Notes under the pieces: generated by a model
The model's input: only the letters and a program-made list of their open reading frames with translations
Database searches by the model: none
What the model was told of the DNA's origin: nothing
Translations under genes and position numbers: made by a program
Assembly: GCA_028690725.1 (NCBI GenBank)
Contig: JAQVAR010000009.1
Location: 1-15,660, forward strand
DNA from: Candidatus Iainarchaeum sp.
GTDB lineage: Archaea; Iainarchaeota; Iainarchaeia; Iainarchaeales; JAAZKV01
DNA length: 15,660 nucleotides
Direction: 5' to 3'
Shown: positions 6,631 to 14,162 of the stretch, in pieces
Numbering within the stretch: position 1 is the stretch's first letter
Layout: each line of letters opens with the position of its first letter

Positions 6631-8037
6631 TTAAATTTTTTTTGTTGTTGTACTACCATTTTTTTTATCTATTATTTCTATGCCTTGTTTTTTTAACTGG
6701 TCTCTTATTTCATCAGCTAGGGCCCAATTTTTGTTTTTTCTAGCTTCTTCTCTATTTTTCACCAACTTTTTTTGTTCTTCGTTTAATTCAAAAAACTTTT
6801 CTTTAAAATCCATTATTCCTAATACTGAATCAATTTTTTTTAAAAAATTTATTACTTCTTTTTTACTATTAATTCCAATAGAGTTTTCATCAATCAATTT
6901 ATTTATTTTTCTGGCAAATTCAAATAAATGTTTTGTTGCTTCTGGTACATTTAAATCATTACTCATTGCTTTTTCAAAATTTTCTAATGCCTCTTTTGTG
7001 AAAATTTCAACAGAGTCATTTTCTTTTTCTTCTTTTATTTCTAATAATCTTTCAATAAATCTTTGTAATCCTTGAATTGTTTTTTCAGAATTTTTAACAC
7101 TTTCAAAAGTAAAATTTAATGGTTGTCTGTAATGAGAATTTATTAGAGTGTATCTTATTGCAATTGGATTCAAATTTTTTTCCAACAAATCTCTTAACGA
7201 ATAAAAATTTCCTAAACTTTTTGACATTTTTTTTCCTTCTATCATTAAATGTTCACAATGCAACCAATAATTAACAAATTTTTTTCCAGTTGCTGCTTCG
7301 CTTTGCGCTATTTCATTTTCATGATGTGGGAATTTATTATCAATTCCTCCAGTATGCAAATCAAATGTTTTTCCCAAATATTTTGTACTCATTGCAGAAC
7401 ACTCTATGTGCCAGCCAGGTCTTCCTTTTCCTAAACTTGTTTCCCAATAAACTGTTCCATCTTCTTCATCCCATGCTTTCCACAAAACAAAATCGCCGAC
7501 ACCTTCTTTTTCATACTCATCTTTTTTTATTCTTGCCCCTTCTTTTAGTTTATTAACATTTATTCCTGCGAGTTTACCATAATTATTAAATTTTTTTATA
7601 GAAAAATAAATGCTATTATCTTCGCTTTTATATGCAAAACCTTTTTTTAACAATTCTTTTATTAATTCAATCATTTCTTTTATGTGTTCTGTTGCTTCTG
7701 GATAAATATCTGCTGGGAGAATATTTAAAATTTTGATATCTTCAAAAAAAGCTTTTTTATATTTTTCAGTAAATTCGTTTAAAGGAATTTTTTCTTCAAT
7801 TGACCCCTTTATTGTTTTATCATCAATATCAGTTAAATTCATAACTTGTTTTACTTTATATCCCAAAAAGATTAGATATCTTTTCAATATATCTTCCCAA
7901 CAATATGCTCTGAAATTTCCAATATGTGCAAAATTGTATACTGTTGGTCCACAAGTATATAATCCAACTTCTTTTTTGTTAATTGGTTTAAATTCTTCTA
8001 ATTTGTTTCCAAACGAATTAAATATTTTTAGAACCAT
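6631..8037 (-). CDS. cysS: Cysteinyl-tRNA synthetase
   Basis: Class I synthetase that attaches cysteine to tRNA-Cys. The 468-residue protein has the HIGH-type motif HIGN (38-41) and KMSKS (270-274). Its zinc site is formed by Cys29, Cys213, His238 and Glu242, equivalent to the four ligands of the E. coli enzyme. Other landmarks are LYTCGPTVYN, NLTDIDDK, GRPGWHIECSAMS and HTGGIDNKFPHHENE. A DALR-type helical domain follows (about 310-420), and the C-terminus is short. Everything looks intact, so this archaeon probably uses direct cysteine charging rather than the SepRS/SepCysS route (inference). The ATG has no clear ribosome site. The gene lies 68 bp after the LysW-like gene in the same direction. 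Confidence 0.98.
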   Translation of the reverse strand: MVLKIFNSFGNKLEEFKPINKKEVGLYTCGPTVYNFAHIGNFRAYCWEDILKRYLIFLGYKVKQVMNLTDIDDKTIKGSIEEKIPLNEFTEKYKKAFFEDIKILNILPADIYPEATEHIKEMIELIKELLKKGFAYKSEDNSIYFSIKKFNNYGKLAGINVNKLKEGARIKKDEYEKEGVGDFVLWKAWDEEDGTVYWETSLGKGRPGWHIECSAMSTKYLGKTFDLHTGGIDNKFPHHENEIAQSEAATGKKFVNYWLHCEHLMIEGKKMSKSLGNFYSLRDLLEKNLNPIAIRYTLINSHYRQPLNFTFESVKNSEKTIQGLQRFIERLLEIKEEKENDSVEIFTKEALENFEKAMSNDLNVPEATKHLFEFARKINKLIDENSIGINSKKEVINFLKKIDSVLGIMDFKEKFFELNEEQKKLVKNREEARKNKNWALADEIRDQLKKQGIEIIDKKNGSTTTKKI

Positions 8038-8105
8038 AAGAATTTCTTATTTAATTTATTTTTTATTGGTTTGCTTTTTTTTATTACCAGGATAATGAGA
8101 AATAT

Positions 8106-8309
8106 TCAATTGTAATCCTCGTCTTCGTCTAATTCAAAATCTTCATCATCCATTTCAATTTTTTTACTTTCTACTAGAGTTGGTTTAACACCTTCGTAAA
8201 CTACTGTATATTCTAAACCACACTCTGGACAATTAAAAGGTGCTCCATCTTCTAAATCATTTATTGGAATATCGAAACGAGTTTTACAATCCTTGCAAAG
8301 CTTTTTCAT
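8106..8309 (-). CDS. LysW-like zinc-ribbon protein with acidic tail
   Basis: The 67-residue protein has CKDC (5-8) and CPEC (27-30), a four-cysteine zinc ribbon with the spacing and GLEYTVV continuation seen in LysW/ArgW amino-group carrier proteins. A linker follows, then a very acidic tail (residues 52-66, ending FELDEDEDYN). In LysW the C-terminal Glu of an EDWGE tail receives amino acids from the ATP-grasp ligase LysX. Here the tail ends Asp-Tyr-Asn and no lysine-pathway genes are nearby, so it is not a standard LysW. It may be a carrier or tagged substrate for the ATP-grasp proteins at 10015-14146 (inference), or simply a small regulatory zinc ribbon. A TATA box 28 bp before the ATG suggests a leaderless mRNA. 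Confidence 0.8.
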   Translation of the reverse strand: MKKLCKDCKTRFDIPINDLEDGAPFNCPECGLEYTVVYEGVKPTLVESKKIEMDDEDFELDEDEDYN

Positions 8310-8331
8310 ACGAGAATTTTCTTCTTTTTAG

Positions 8332-8337
8332 TTTAAA
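8332..8337 (-). promoter_or_regulatory. TATA box of the LysW-like gene, leaderless layout
   Basis: TTTAAA on the minus strand begins 28 bp upstream of the ATG at 8307-8309; no ribosome site is present, consistent with a leaderless transcript. Confidence 0.45.
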
Positions 8338-8388
8338 AAACTTTCTTTTTATCAAAATTTTGTATATTTTTTTAAAATACTATTTTTT

Positions 8389-8922
8389 TTACAAAAAAGC
8401 AGTTGTTATTGCAAAAGCTATTGAATTTAATAAAAAATAGAGTATTATTGCTAAAAACCATGCAATAAATGCTCTACCATTATTTGAATCAAGAATAACC
8501 TTCATTAAAATAAATGAATAAAAAAGCATTATTATTGATAAAACAAGTATTGCTATTCCAGAAACGGGGGTTAATAAACCACCAAGCATACTAACAAAAA
8601 CAAATACTCCAATTAAAATCAAAAACAACCATAATCTTGAGGTTGCTGTTAAAATTCCTAAAAAATTGCTTTCAATATGTGCTTTTTTTTTCGAATTAAA
8701 CATAAAACTAAAAAGCCAATAAACAATACTAAATACAATCCAATTAACAAAAAAACTCAATATGATTATACCAGAAATTACAAAATTATTTGATACTAAA
8801 AATGTTATTATTGAAAAAATCATTCCTGCTAAAAACACTATTATTATTGAAGATAATAATGAAGGTGATTCTAAAGCCGTTATAAAAGTGTCATTAGGTT
8901 TTGAAAAAACGTTCATCGTCAT
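8389..8922 (-). CDS. Yip1-like multi-pass membrane protein
   Basis: A 177-residue membrane protein with about five hydrophobic segments. The N-terminus (NVFSKPNDTFITALESPSLLSS) has the 'soluble lead, Pro, amphipathic stretch' arrangement of YIP1-family domains. Segments lie near residues 24-46, 49-73, 94-118, 120-143 and 152-174, with a polar loop (NSKKKAHIES) between the second and third. YIP1-like proteins in prokaryotes have no firm role. Two Met codons (8920-8922 and 8914-8916) are equally possible starts. It lies 41 bp after the GNAT gene and 79 bp before the LysW-like gene, all on the same strand. The family call is tentative; membrane location is firm. Confidence 0.65.
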   Translation of the reverse strand: MTMNVFSKPNDTFITALESPSLLSSIIIVFLAGMIFSIITFLVSNNFVISGIIILSFFVNWIVFSIVYWLFSFMFNSKKKAHIESNFLGILTATSRLWLFLILIGVFVFVSMLGGLLTPVSGIAILVLSIIMLFYSFILMKVILDSNNGRAFIAWFLAIILYFLLNSIAFAITTAFL

Positions 8923-8963
8923 ATAAGATAATAATATCTTTTTAATATTAAAACTTAACTTTT

Positions 8964-9488
8964 TTAGTTTTTATTCACTTCTTTTACCATTAAACAATTA
9001 TTAACATATTTTTCTCTTATTTTAGAACCTTTTTTTAACAAACCATATTTTTTAAAACCAATTTTTTTATACAAATTTATTGCATTTTTATTTTTTGAAT
9101 CAACTGCAAGAGTTATTAATTTTATTTTTTTTGGTAATTTTTCTATTGAAAAATTTATGAGTTTTGTTGCAATTCCTTTTCTTCTTTCAGAAGAATTTAC
9201 TATTAAAGAAGTCATTTCTGCTATGTGTTCATGAATACTCTTCTTTTTTAAAAATTTTACGTGTGCAATTATTTCTTCATTTTTTTTCACAACAAATCTA
9301 AAATCTTTTCCTCTAATTGTACTCCTAATTTTTTTTATAGAACTTTCTCTAGTCCAATTCGGAAAAATTTTTTGTAGTTCATTGATTTCTTTCAAAGAGT
9401 TTTCTGTTAGTTGTTCAAATTTGATTTCTTCAATAATTTCTTTTTCTTTTACAAGTTCCTTAAATTCTTCTGGTTTTATAGAATTCAT
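8964..9488 (-). CDS. GNAT-family N-acetyltransferase
   Basis: A 174-residue protein with a GNAT domain from about residue 22 to 168: strand pair DFRFVVKKNEEIIAHVKFLKK, motif A strand AEMTSLIVNSSERRKGIATKLI with the acetyl-CoA pyrophosphate loop RRKGIA, and motif B LAVDSKNKNAINLYKKIGFKKYGLLKKG. The INLYKKIGF pattern is common in GNATs that acetylate alpha- or side-chain amino groups, but the substrate cannot be read from sequence. Its ATG overlaps the stop of the retropepsin-like gene (ATGA, 9485-9488), so the two are translationally coupled. Linkage with ATP-grasp ligases and peptidases suggests it may cap an amino group in the same pathway (inference). Confidence 0.88.
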   Translation of the reverse strand: MNSIKPEEFKELVKEKEIIEEIKFEQLTENSLKEINELQKIFPNWTRESSIKKIRSTIRGKDFRFVVKKNEEIIAHVKFLKKKSIHEHIAEMTSLIVNSSERRKGIATKLINFSIEKLPKKIKLITLAVDSKNKNAINLYKKIGFKKYGLLKKGSKIREKYVNNCLMVKEVNKN

Positions 9489-9940
9489 TTCTTTTCTCCT
9501 ATTTTTTTATTTTCAATTAAATCTTTAACATGGTGACTCCTGTGTGTCTTACTAATGTCTACAATAAAATTTTTGTGTATTATATCTCTTCCAATTAAAA
9601 TTGGGTATGGTAAATCGCTTCTATCAACAACATTAACACCTGTTTTAACAGTTATTCCTTTTATTTTTAATTTTGCTTCAGCAACTGGTCTTCTTAAATA
9701 ACCACTAATAGAACTAGCATTTTTTATTTTAATACACGAAATTATTGGTCCGATTCCTGTTTTTGCTGCTAACAAAATATCAACGCTTGTTTTTGTTGCT
9801 CCAGTATCAAGAAGTGCTTTTTTTTTGATCCTTCCTTTTTTTCCAATTAATTCTACCACCTCTACTAAACCAACTATTCTTCTTTTCTTTTGAATCTTTT
9901 TTGAAATTATTTTTGTTTCAATATCACCTAACTCACTCAT
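9485..9940 (-). CDS. Retropepsin-like protease, RimB/'ATP-dependent zinc protease' family
   Basis: A 151-residue single-domain protein. It has the aspartic protease signature ALLDTGATKTSVD (DTGA at 45-48), a barrel of strands with RRPVAEAKLKIKGITVKTGVNVV, and YPILIGRDIIHKNFIVDISKT (112-131), the second conserved block of this family, which is usually annotated as ATP-dependent zinc protease (PF05618 type). It would act as a dimer with one Asp each. In bacteria this family is coupled with RimK-like ligases and RimB trims glutamate tails. Here it is divergent from a RimK-like pair across a 74-bp gap and coupled to the GNAT gene by an ATGA overlap, so it is the likely 'eraser' partner (inference). 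Confidence 0.85.
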   Translation of the reverse strand: MSELGDIETKIISKKIQKKRRIVGLVEVVELIGKKGRIKKKALLDTGATKTSVDILLAAKTGIGPIISCIKIKNASSISGYLRRPVAEAKLKIKGITVKTGVNVVDRSDLPYPILIGRDIIHKNFIVDISKTHRSHHVKDLIENKKIGEKK

Positions 9941-9968
9941 ATTAATCTAATAAATAAGGGAAAAGCGG

Positions 9969-9976
9969 TTATTAAA
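9969..9976 (+). promoter_or_regulatory. TATA-like box before the ATP-grasp pair
   Basis: TTATTAAA lies 46 bp before the ATG at 10015 and predicts a start near 9998. The short leader would carry the ribosome site. It lies in a 74-bp divergent region shared with the retropepsin-like gene. Confidence 0.4.
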
Positions 9977-10004
9977 GTTTTTGTTATTACATATTATCAT
10001 TAAT

Positions 10005-10010
10005 GGTGAG
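10005..10010 (+). promoter_or_regulatory. Ribosome binding site of the first ATP-grasp gene
   Basis: GGTGAG with four bases to ATG, a strong archaeal site that fixes the start at 10015. Confidence 0.6.
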
Positions 10011-10014
10011 TTGA

Positions 10015-10932
10015 ATGCGAGTACTTGTATTGGCCGAAAAAGAAAACGTTGCTAAACCTTTTGTTGATGCGATGAAAAGAAAAGGTGTAAAAGCAAGTTA
10101 TTTACAATTGTTAAAAATAAATCTTGTAAGCAAACATAAGAATGTTCAAATAAAAGCTTTGGAAGAAAATATTCCAAAGTATGATGCTGTTTTTTTACAA
10201 GCAAGGACTGATTTAGCTCCTTTTATTGAACCATTAATAGATATTTTATATGAGCAAAAAATTTTTTGTAATGCGAAACCAGGATCATATTATATTGCTG
10301 TTAATGAACCATATCGTTTTGTAAATTTGTCATCAAATAATATTAAGACACCAAAAACACTTTCTACTGGGTCAATAAAAAATATTGAAAGAGTTTCAAA
10401 AAAAATTTCTTATCCTTTAATAGCAAAATCATTTATAGGAAAAAATGTTCAACAATCAATGCTTGTTAATAATGATAATGAGTTAAATAATTTTGTTAAA
10501 AGTATTAAAACAAAAGTTGATGGATTCGTGTTAAGAGAATTTATTGATGATTGTGTTGTTTCTTGTGTTGTTATTGGAAGAAAAGTTTTTGCTATTGATA
10601 GAAGAAATAATAATAAATGTGTTTTAGAACTAGAGAAGGGAAGATTTTATAATCCAAAAGAAGAAGAAAAAGAAAATGCTTTGAATGCTACGCGAGCATG
10701 TGGTTTAGAAATTGCGAGAGTTGATTTGGTAAAAGGAAGGGTAATTGCTGTTGAACCAGAAATTCCAATTGATGTTTTTAATAAAATTTGTTCAGAAAAT
10801 TTGGAAGAACATGTTGCTAATTTTTTTATTGACAAAATAAATGAAATTGGTGTGAAAAAAACGGTTGGTGATGATTTAATTGAAATAGCAAACAAATTAT
10901 CAAAAACAATGTTTTCGAGGTTTTTGAAATGA
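10015..10932 (+). CDS. Degenerate RimK-like ATP-grasp protein
   Basis: A 305-residue protein with RimK-like layout: Rossmann-like N-terminal part (MRVLVLAEKENVAKPFV), linker with PKT (113-115), then an ATP-grasp core. Lys138 (YPLIAKSF), the adenine-side LREFID (173-178) and VDLVKGRVIAVEPEIPID (236-253) align with RimK motifs. Several key residues differ. The flexible glycine loop, normally rich in G and S, is FIGKNVQQS. The D-x-R of the phosphate-binding strand is replaced (DDCVVSCVVIG). The metal-binding ExN is ExE (Glu247, Glu249). It may be an inactive or altered partner of the next gene, which it overlaps by ATGA (10929-10932). The full-length frame argues against a pseudogene. Confidence 0.85.
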   Translation: MRVLVLAEKENVAKPFVDAMKRKGVKASYLQLLKINLVSKHKNVQIKALEENIPKYDAVFLQARTDLAPFIEPLIDILYEQKIFCNAKPGSYYIAVNEPYRFVNLSSNNIKTPKTLSTGSIKNIERVSKKISYPLIAKSFIGKNVQQSMLVNNDNELNNFVKSIKTKVDGFVLREFIDDCVVSCVVIGRKVFAIDRRNNNKCVLELEKGRFYNPKEEEKENALNATRACGLEIARVDLVKGRVIAVEPEIPIDVFNKICSENLEEHVANFFIDKINEIGVKKTVGDDLIEIANKLSKTMFSRFLK

Positions 10933-11882
10933 ATAATAAAGTAATTCAAAAAAAAGAGAAAATAAGTTTTTTGATAATTGGGTCAAAGCGTTTTAAAAAA
11001 TCAACTGCAAAAGCAATGGTTGAAGAAGCAAAAAAAACTTTTGAACATGTATTGTTTATAACAATTGATAAAATTCAAATACAAACCTCTGATTCTGGTG
11101 TTGGTTTGTTTTATAAGGGAAGAAATCTTTTATCATATGATGCGATTTATCCTAGACTTTCTTCAAGTGATTTTTTATTAGGAGAAGCAGTTATAAAAGC
11201 AATAGAGCAAAGTGCTGCTTATTCTCCTGTTAATTTAAAAGCATATCAAATTACAAATCATAAATTTTATACTGCTCAAAAACTTAGTAATGTTGGGATT
11301 CCTGGTGTATTATCAACCTTGTTTATATCCCCAAAATTTTCTAAACTTGCTGTAAAAGAAACTGGTTTTCCATTTGTAATGAAACTAATTTCTGGTTTTG
11401 CAGGAAAAGGTGTTGTTCTTGTTCGCGATCCTAGTCAAATGAATTCAATACTTGATGCAGTTCATTTATTTGAAGAATTTATTTGTACACAACAATTTGT
11501 TAAAAGTAAAAAACCGGGAACTGATGTTAGGTGTTATATAATAGGAAATTATGTTTTGGCTGTGAAAAGAATTTCAGCAAAAGGGGATTGGCGTTCAAAT
11601 TTATCGAGAGGGGGGAGTGCAAAATTGATAAATCCTTCTCAAGAAATGTTGGATATTGCTCAAAAATCAGCAAAAGTTCTTGGTGTTGATCTTTGTGCTG
11701 TTGATATGATGGATAAAAATGGTAAATGGGTTGTAATAGAAGTAAATTTTATGCCTGGTCCATTTATGAAATATCTTGGAGATATGGTTGTTCATGAATG
11801 GATTCAATTTATCAAAAGAAAAGTTTTGTTAAAAAAGAAAAAAGAATTGAGAAAAGAAAAAAAAGCTGAAAAAAAAATTTAA
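10929..11882 (+). CDS. RimK/LysX-type ATP-grasp amino acid ligase
   Basis: Probably forms an amide or peptide bond by activating a carboxylate as acyl-phosphate. The 317-residue protein has a complete ATP-grasp site: Lys152 in FPFVMKL, glycine loop GFAGKG (156-161), TQQFV (187-191), DVRCYIIG (199-206), Arg214, NLSRGG (224-229), GVDLCAVDMM with Asp259, and EVNFMPGP with Glu271 and Asn273. The NLSRGG and EVN blocks are characteristic of RimK, LysX, MptN and CofF; the substrate cannot be chosen among them. The extra C-terminal tail (about 297-317) is almost all Lys/Glu. Its ATG overlaps the stop of the degenerate paralogue, so the two should be made together and may form a heteromer (inference). 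Confidence 0.93.
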   Translation: MNNKVIQKKEKISFLIIGSKRFKKSTAKAMVEEAKKTFEHVLFITIDKIQIQTSDSGVGLFYKGRNLLSYDAIYPRLSSSDFLLGEAVIKAIEQSAAYSPVNLKAYQITNHKFYTAQKLSNVGIPGVLSTLFISPKFSKLAVKETGFPFVMKLISGFAGKGVVLVRDPSQMNSILDAVHLFEEFICTQQFVKSKKPGTDVRCYIIGNYVLAVKRISAKGDWRSNLSRGGSAKLINPSQEMLDIAQKSAKVLGVDLCAVDMMDKNGKWVVIEVNFMPGPFMKYLGDMVVHEWIQFIKRKVLLKKKKELRKEKKAEKKI

Positions 11883-11993
11883 AAAAACAAAATAATTGTT
11901 CTAAAAAATTAATTATTTTACAAATTAATTCGCTTTTCTTGTTTATTTAATTTATTTAATAATAAAATTATTTTGAATAGTATTAAATATTTC

Positions 11994-12001
11994 TTTATAT
12001 T
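11994..12001 (+). promoter_or_regulatory. TATA box of the DUF1704 gene, leaderless layout
   Basis: TTTATATT begins 29 bp before the ATG at 12023, so transcription should begin at or near that codon. The rest of the 140-bp gap (11883-12022) is AT-rich. It holds a weak AATTAATT/AATTAATT inverted repeat (11906-11913 and 11922-11929) and I see nothing else there. Confidence 0.5.
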
Positions 12002-12022
12002 ATTTATCTTTTAGCTGGTATT

Positions 12023-13144
12023 ATGAGTTTTGTTGATTATCGTGGTTTAGATCAAAGAATTGGTGAAATATCCATTTCTACACAACTTAATATTTTATTT
12101 TATATTAATCCGCAAAATTTGTTAGAAGAAAAGAAAAAATTTTTTGAAGAAATTGTTAAAGGTAATGAATATAACCCTCTTTTTGTTTATCCTTCAAAAA
12201 ATCCTTTGTTTAGTTATTTTTCAATGAAACCAGTTTTTGAAACTTACAAAACAGAATTAAAAGAATTATTAGAAAAAGTTGGTAATGATAGTCTGGGGTT
12301 ATTATGTGAAAACAAAATTCTTGATATTTTGGAAAGTATTGAACTTGTTAAAAGTATTGGTACTTCAAACTTTACTGAAAATTCAAAACAATTTTATGGT
12401 GAACTTGATAATAAATTAGTAAAATTAGCAAAAAAACAAGTTGAAGAAAAAGTTCCTATTTTTAAAGGAAACAAAATTTCTTTTAATAATGCAATAAATA
12501 TTATAAAAAATTTTTTAAAAAAGAAAAAACTTAATTACAAATTAGAATTAAGAGACTCAACTGGTTCAATGTTTGCAGTGAATTCTCCAGAAGGAATATT
12601 ATATATCAATAAAGATTTAGTATTCAACTCTGATTTGGTTAAAAGATTTATTTCTCATGAAATAGAAACACACATTTATCGTTATGAAAATGGTTTAACA
12701 CAACCATATTCAATTTTTTCTCAAGGAACTTCAAAAAGAATGTTGGAAACTGAAGAAGGTTTAGCAGTAAACATTGAGTTATTGAAAGGGTTAGAAGTTG
12801 AAAATTCTTTAAAACAATATGCTGGGAGAGTAATAGCAGTTCATACTGCTTCAAAAAAAAGTTTTTTTGAAACATTTAATTATTTAAAAGAATTTTTTTC
12901 AGAAGAAGAAGCTTTTAATCTAACATTAAGAGCAAAAAGAGGTACTTTTAAAACGTCAGAAGCCGGTGCTTTTACAAAAGACATGCTTTATTACAGAGGA
13001 ATGTTTCTTATAAAAGATTTTTTAAAAGAAAATCCAATTGAAGACTTATTTTATGGTAAGTATTCTGTTGAAGATTTACATTTGGTAAAAGGTGTTGATG
13101 GGTTAAAAAAACCAAAATTTTTACCAGAAATACCTAAAAAATAA
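12023..13144 (+). CDS. DUF1704/MATCAP-type metallopeptidase (QEGLA motif family)
   Basis: A 373-residue protein of the family often called 'flavohemoglobin expression-modulating QEGLA motif protein'. It has the zinc motif HEIETH (212-217; HExxxH) followed by YRYENGLTQPY and TEEGLAVN (243-250), where Glu245 should be the third zinc ligand and EEGLA replaces QEGLA. The C-terminal part keeps RAKRGTF (303-309) and FTKDMLYYRG (317-326). The mammalian relative MATCAP removes the terminal tyrosine of alpha-tubulin, so a carboxypeptidase role is plausible. In bacteria the family sits beside ATP-grasp ligases and peptidases. Fifteen bases separate it from the next ATP-grasp gene, making them an operon. 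The N-terminal 130 residues are helical and less conserved. The substrate is unknown. Confidence 0.9.
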   Translation: MSFVDYRGLDQRIGEISISTQLNILFYINPQNLLEEKKKFFEEIVKGNEYNPLFVYPSKNPLFSYFSMKPVFETYKTELKELLEKVGNDSLGLLCENKILDILESIELVKSIGTSNFTENSKQFYGELDNKLVKLAKKQVEEKVPIFKGNKISFNNAINIIKNFLKKKKLNYKLELRDSTGSMFAVNSPEGILYINKDLVFNSDLVKRFISHEIETHIYRYENGLTQPYSIFSQGTSKRMLETEEGLAVNIELLKGLEVENSLKQYAGRVIAVHTASKKSFFETFNYLKEFFSEEEAFNLTLRAKRGTFKTSEAGAFTKDMLYYRGMFLIKDFLKENPIEDLFYGKYSVEDLHLVKGVDGLKKPKFLPEIPKK

Positions 13145-13159
13145 ATTTGATATGATAAT

Positions 13160-14146
13160 ATGATTGAAGAAAAAAATATTGTGAAAAAAATTGAAAAAAT
13201 TTTTTGTGTCTTGCTTGATAATGATTCAAAATATTTGCGTTGGAATTCAAAAAAACCTTTTATTGATTTTGAGTTTAATATTGCTTATTCTTTATTTTCT
13301 GAAATTGGAAAAGAATTTGATATTAAAGTTATTTTTGCGAAATATAGTGATTATTCAAATGGTTTTATAAAAAAATACTGGTTTTTTGAAAAAAAATGGG
13401 AAAAATCAAATAATAAAGTAAAACCAAATTTGTTTTATGATAAATTCCCAATGACAAAAGAAGGAATTTCTTTAAAAAAGAAATTGTCAAAAAAAAATAT
13501 TTTGTTTAATTCTTTTGAATTAGAATTATTTTGTAAAGACAAATATTTACAATCAAAAAAATTTCCAGAGTTTTCTCCAAAAACTTTTTTAATAAAAAAC
13601 AATAAAGATTTTTTGAAATCATTTAAAAAAATTGAAAGTGAAAAAATAATATTAAAACCAAGATATGGTTTGGGTAGTAAAGGAATAAAAATTTTTGATA
13701 AAAAAGAAAAAATAAGAAAACAAAATTTTTCTGAAGATTATATTTTACAAGAGTTTATTGATACTTCAAAAGGAATTCCTGAATTAAATATAAATGGGGT
13801 TCATGATTTAAGGTGTGTTGTTGTTAATGGAAAAATTTGTTTTTCTTTTGTAAGAATTCCAAAAAAAGGTTTGATTGCTAGTATTCATCGTGGTGGAAAA
13901 GCAATTAATGTTAGAGTACCAAAAAAAGTTTTTTTAATGGTAAAAAAAATTGATTTTTTTATGAAATTTTTTGGAAACAGATTCTATTCAGTTGATGTTT
14001 TTTTTTCAAATAATAAGTATTATTTAGTTGAATTAAATTCAAAACCTGGTTTTGGTGTGGGAGTAGAATTTGGTTTTACAAAAAAAGAAGAAGAATTAAT
14101 GAAAATTGTTTTCAAAGAAATTGTGTCAAAACATTTTTATTATTAA
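13160..14146 (+). CDS. Third ATP-grasp protein, glutathione-synthetase/YheC-like
   Basis: A 328-residue protein with an ATP-grasp core in its second half: Lys166 in IILKPRYGLGSKGI (glycine loop 170-175), ILQEFID (195-201), HDLRCVVVNGKI (215-226), a RGG turn (244-246), YSVDVFF (Asp279) and LVELNSKPGFG (Glu291, Asn293). The catalytic set appears complete, unlike the protein at 10015. Its N-terminal half (DFEFNIAYSLFSEIGKEFDIKVIFAKYSD region) differs from RimK and is closer in style to YheC/D or glutathione-synthetase-like enzymes. It probably makes an amide bond. The ATG lies 15 bp after the DUF1704 stop, and the next gene starts 16 bp further on. The protein is very rich in Lys and Phe, following the genome's base composition. 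Confidence 0.87.
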   Translation: MIEEKNIVKKIEKIFCVLLDNDSKYLRWNSKKPFIDFEFNIAYSLFSEIGKEFDIKVIFAKYSDYSNGFIKKYWFFEKKWEKSNNKVKPNLFYDKFPMTKEGISLKKKLSKKNILFNSFELELFCKDKYLQSKKFPEFSPKTFLIKNNKDFLKSFKKIESEKIILKPRYGLGSKGIKIFDKKEKIRKQNFSEDYILQEFIDTSKGIPELNINGVHDLRCVVVNGKICFSFVRIPKKGLIASIHRGGKAINVRVPKKVFLMVKKIDFFMKFFGNRFYSVDVFFSNNKYYLVELNSKPGFGVGVEFGFTKKEEELMKIVFKEIVSKHFYY

Positions 14147-14162
14147 TAATTGTTATTGTATT

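Noticed and set aside
8106..8309. Standard LysW of lysine biosynthesis
   Set aside because: The tail does not end in the DWGE-type Glu acceptor and no LysX/Y/Z/J/K genes with pathway context are seen; only the fold resemblance is kept.
10015..10932. First ATP-grasp gene as a pseudogene
   Set aside because: The frame is full length, has a strong ribosome site and a 4-bp overlap with an intact gene. Missing catalytic residues fit a pseudoenzyme better than decay.
11906..11935. Hairpin terminator after the RimK-like pair
   Set aside because: The inverted repeat is pure A/T and weak, and the T tract beyond it is only four bases.
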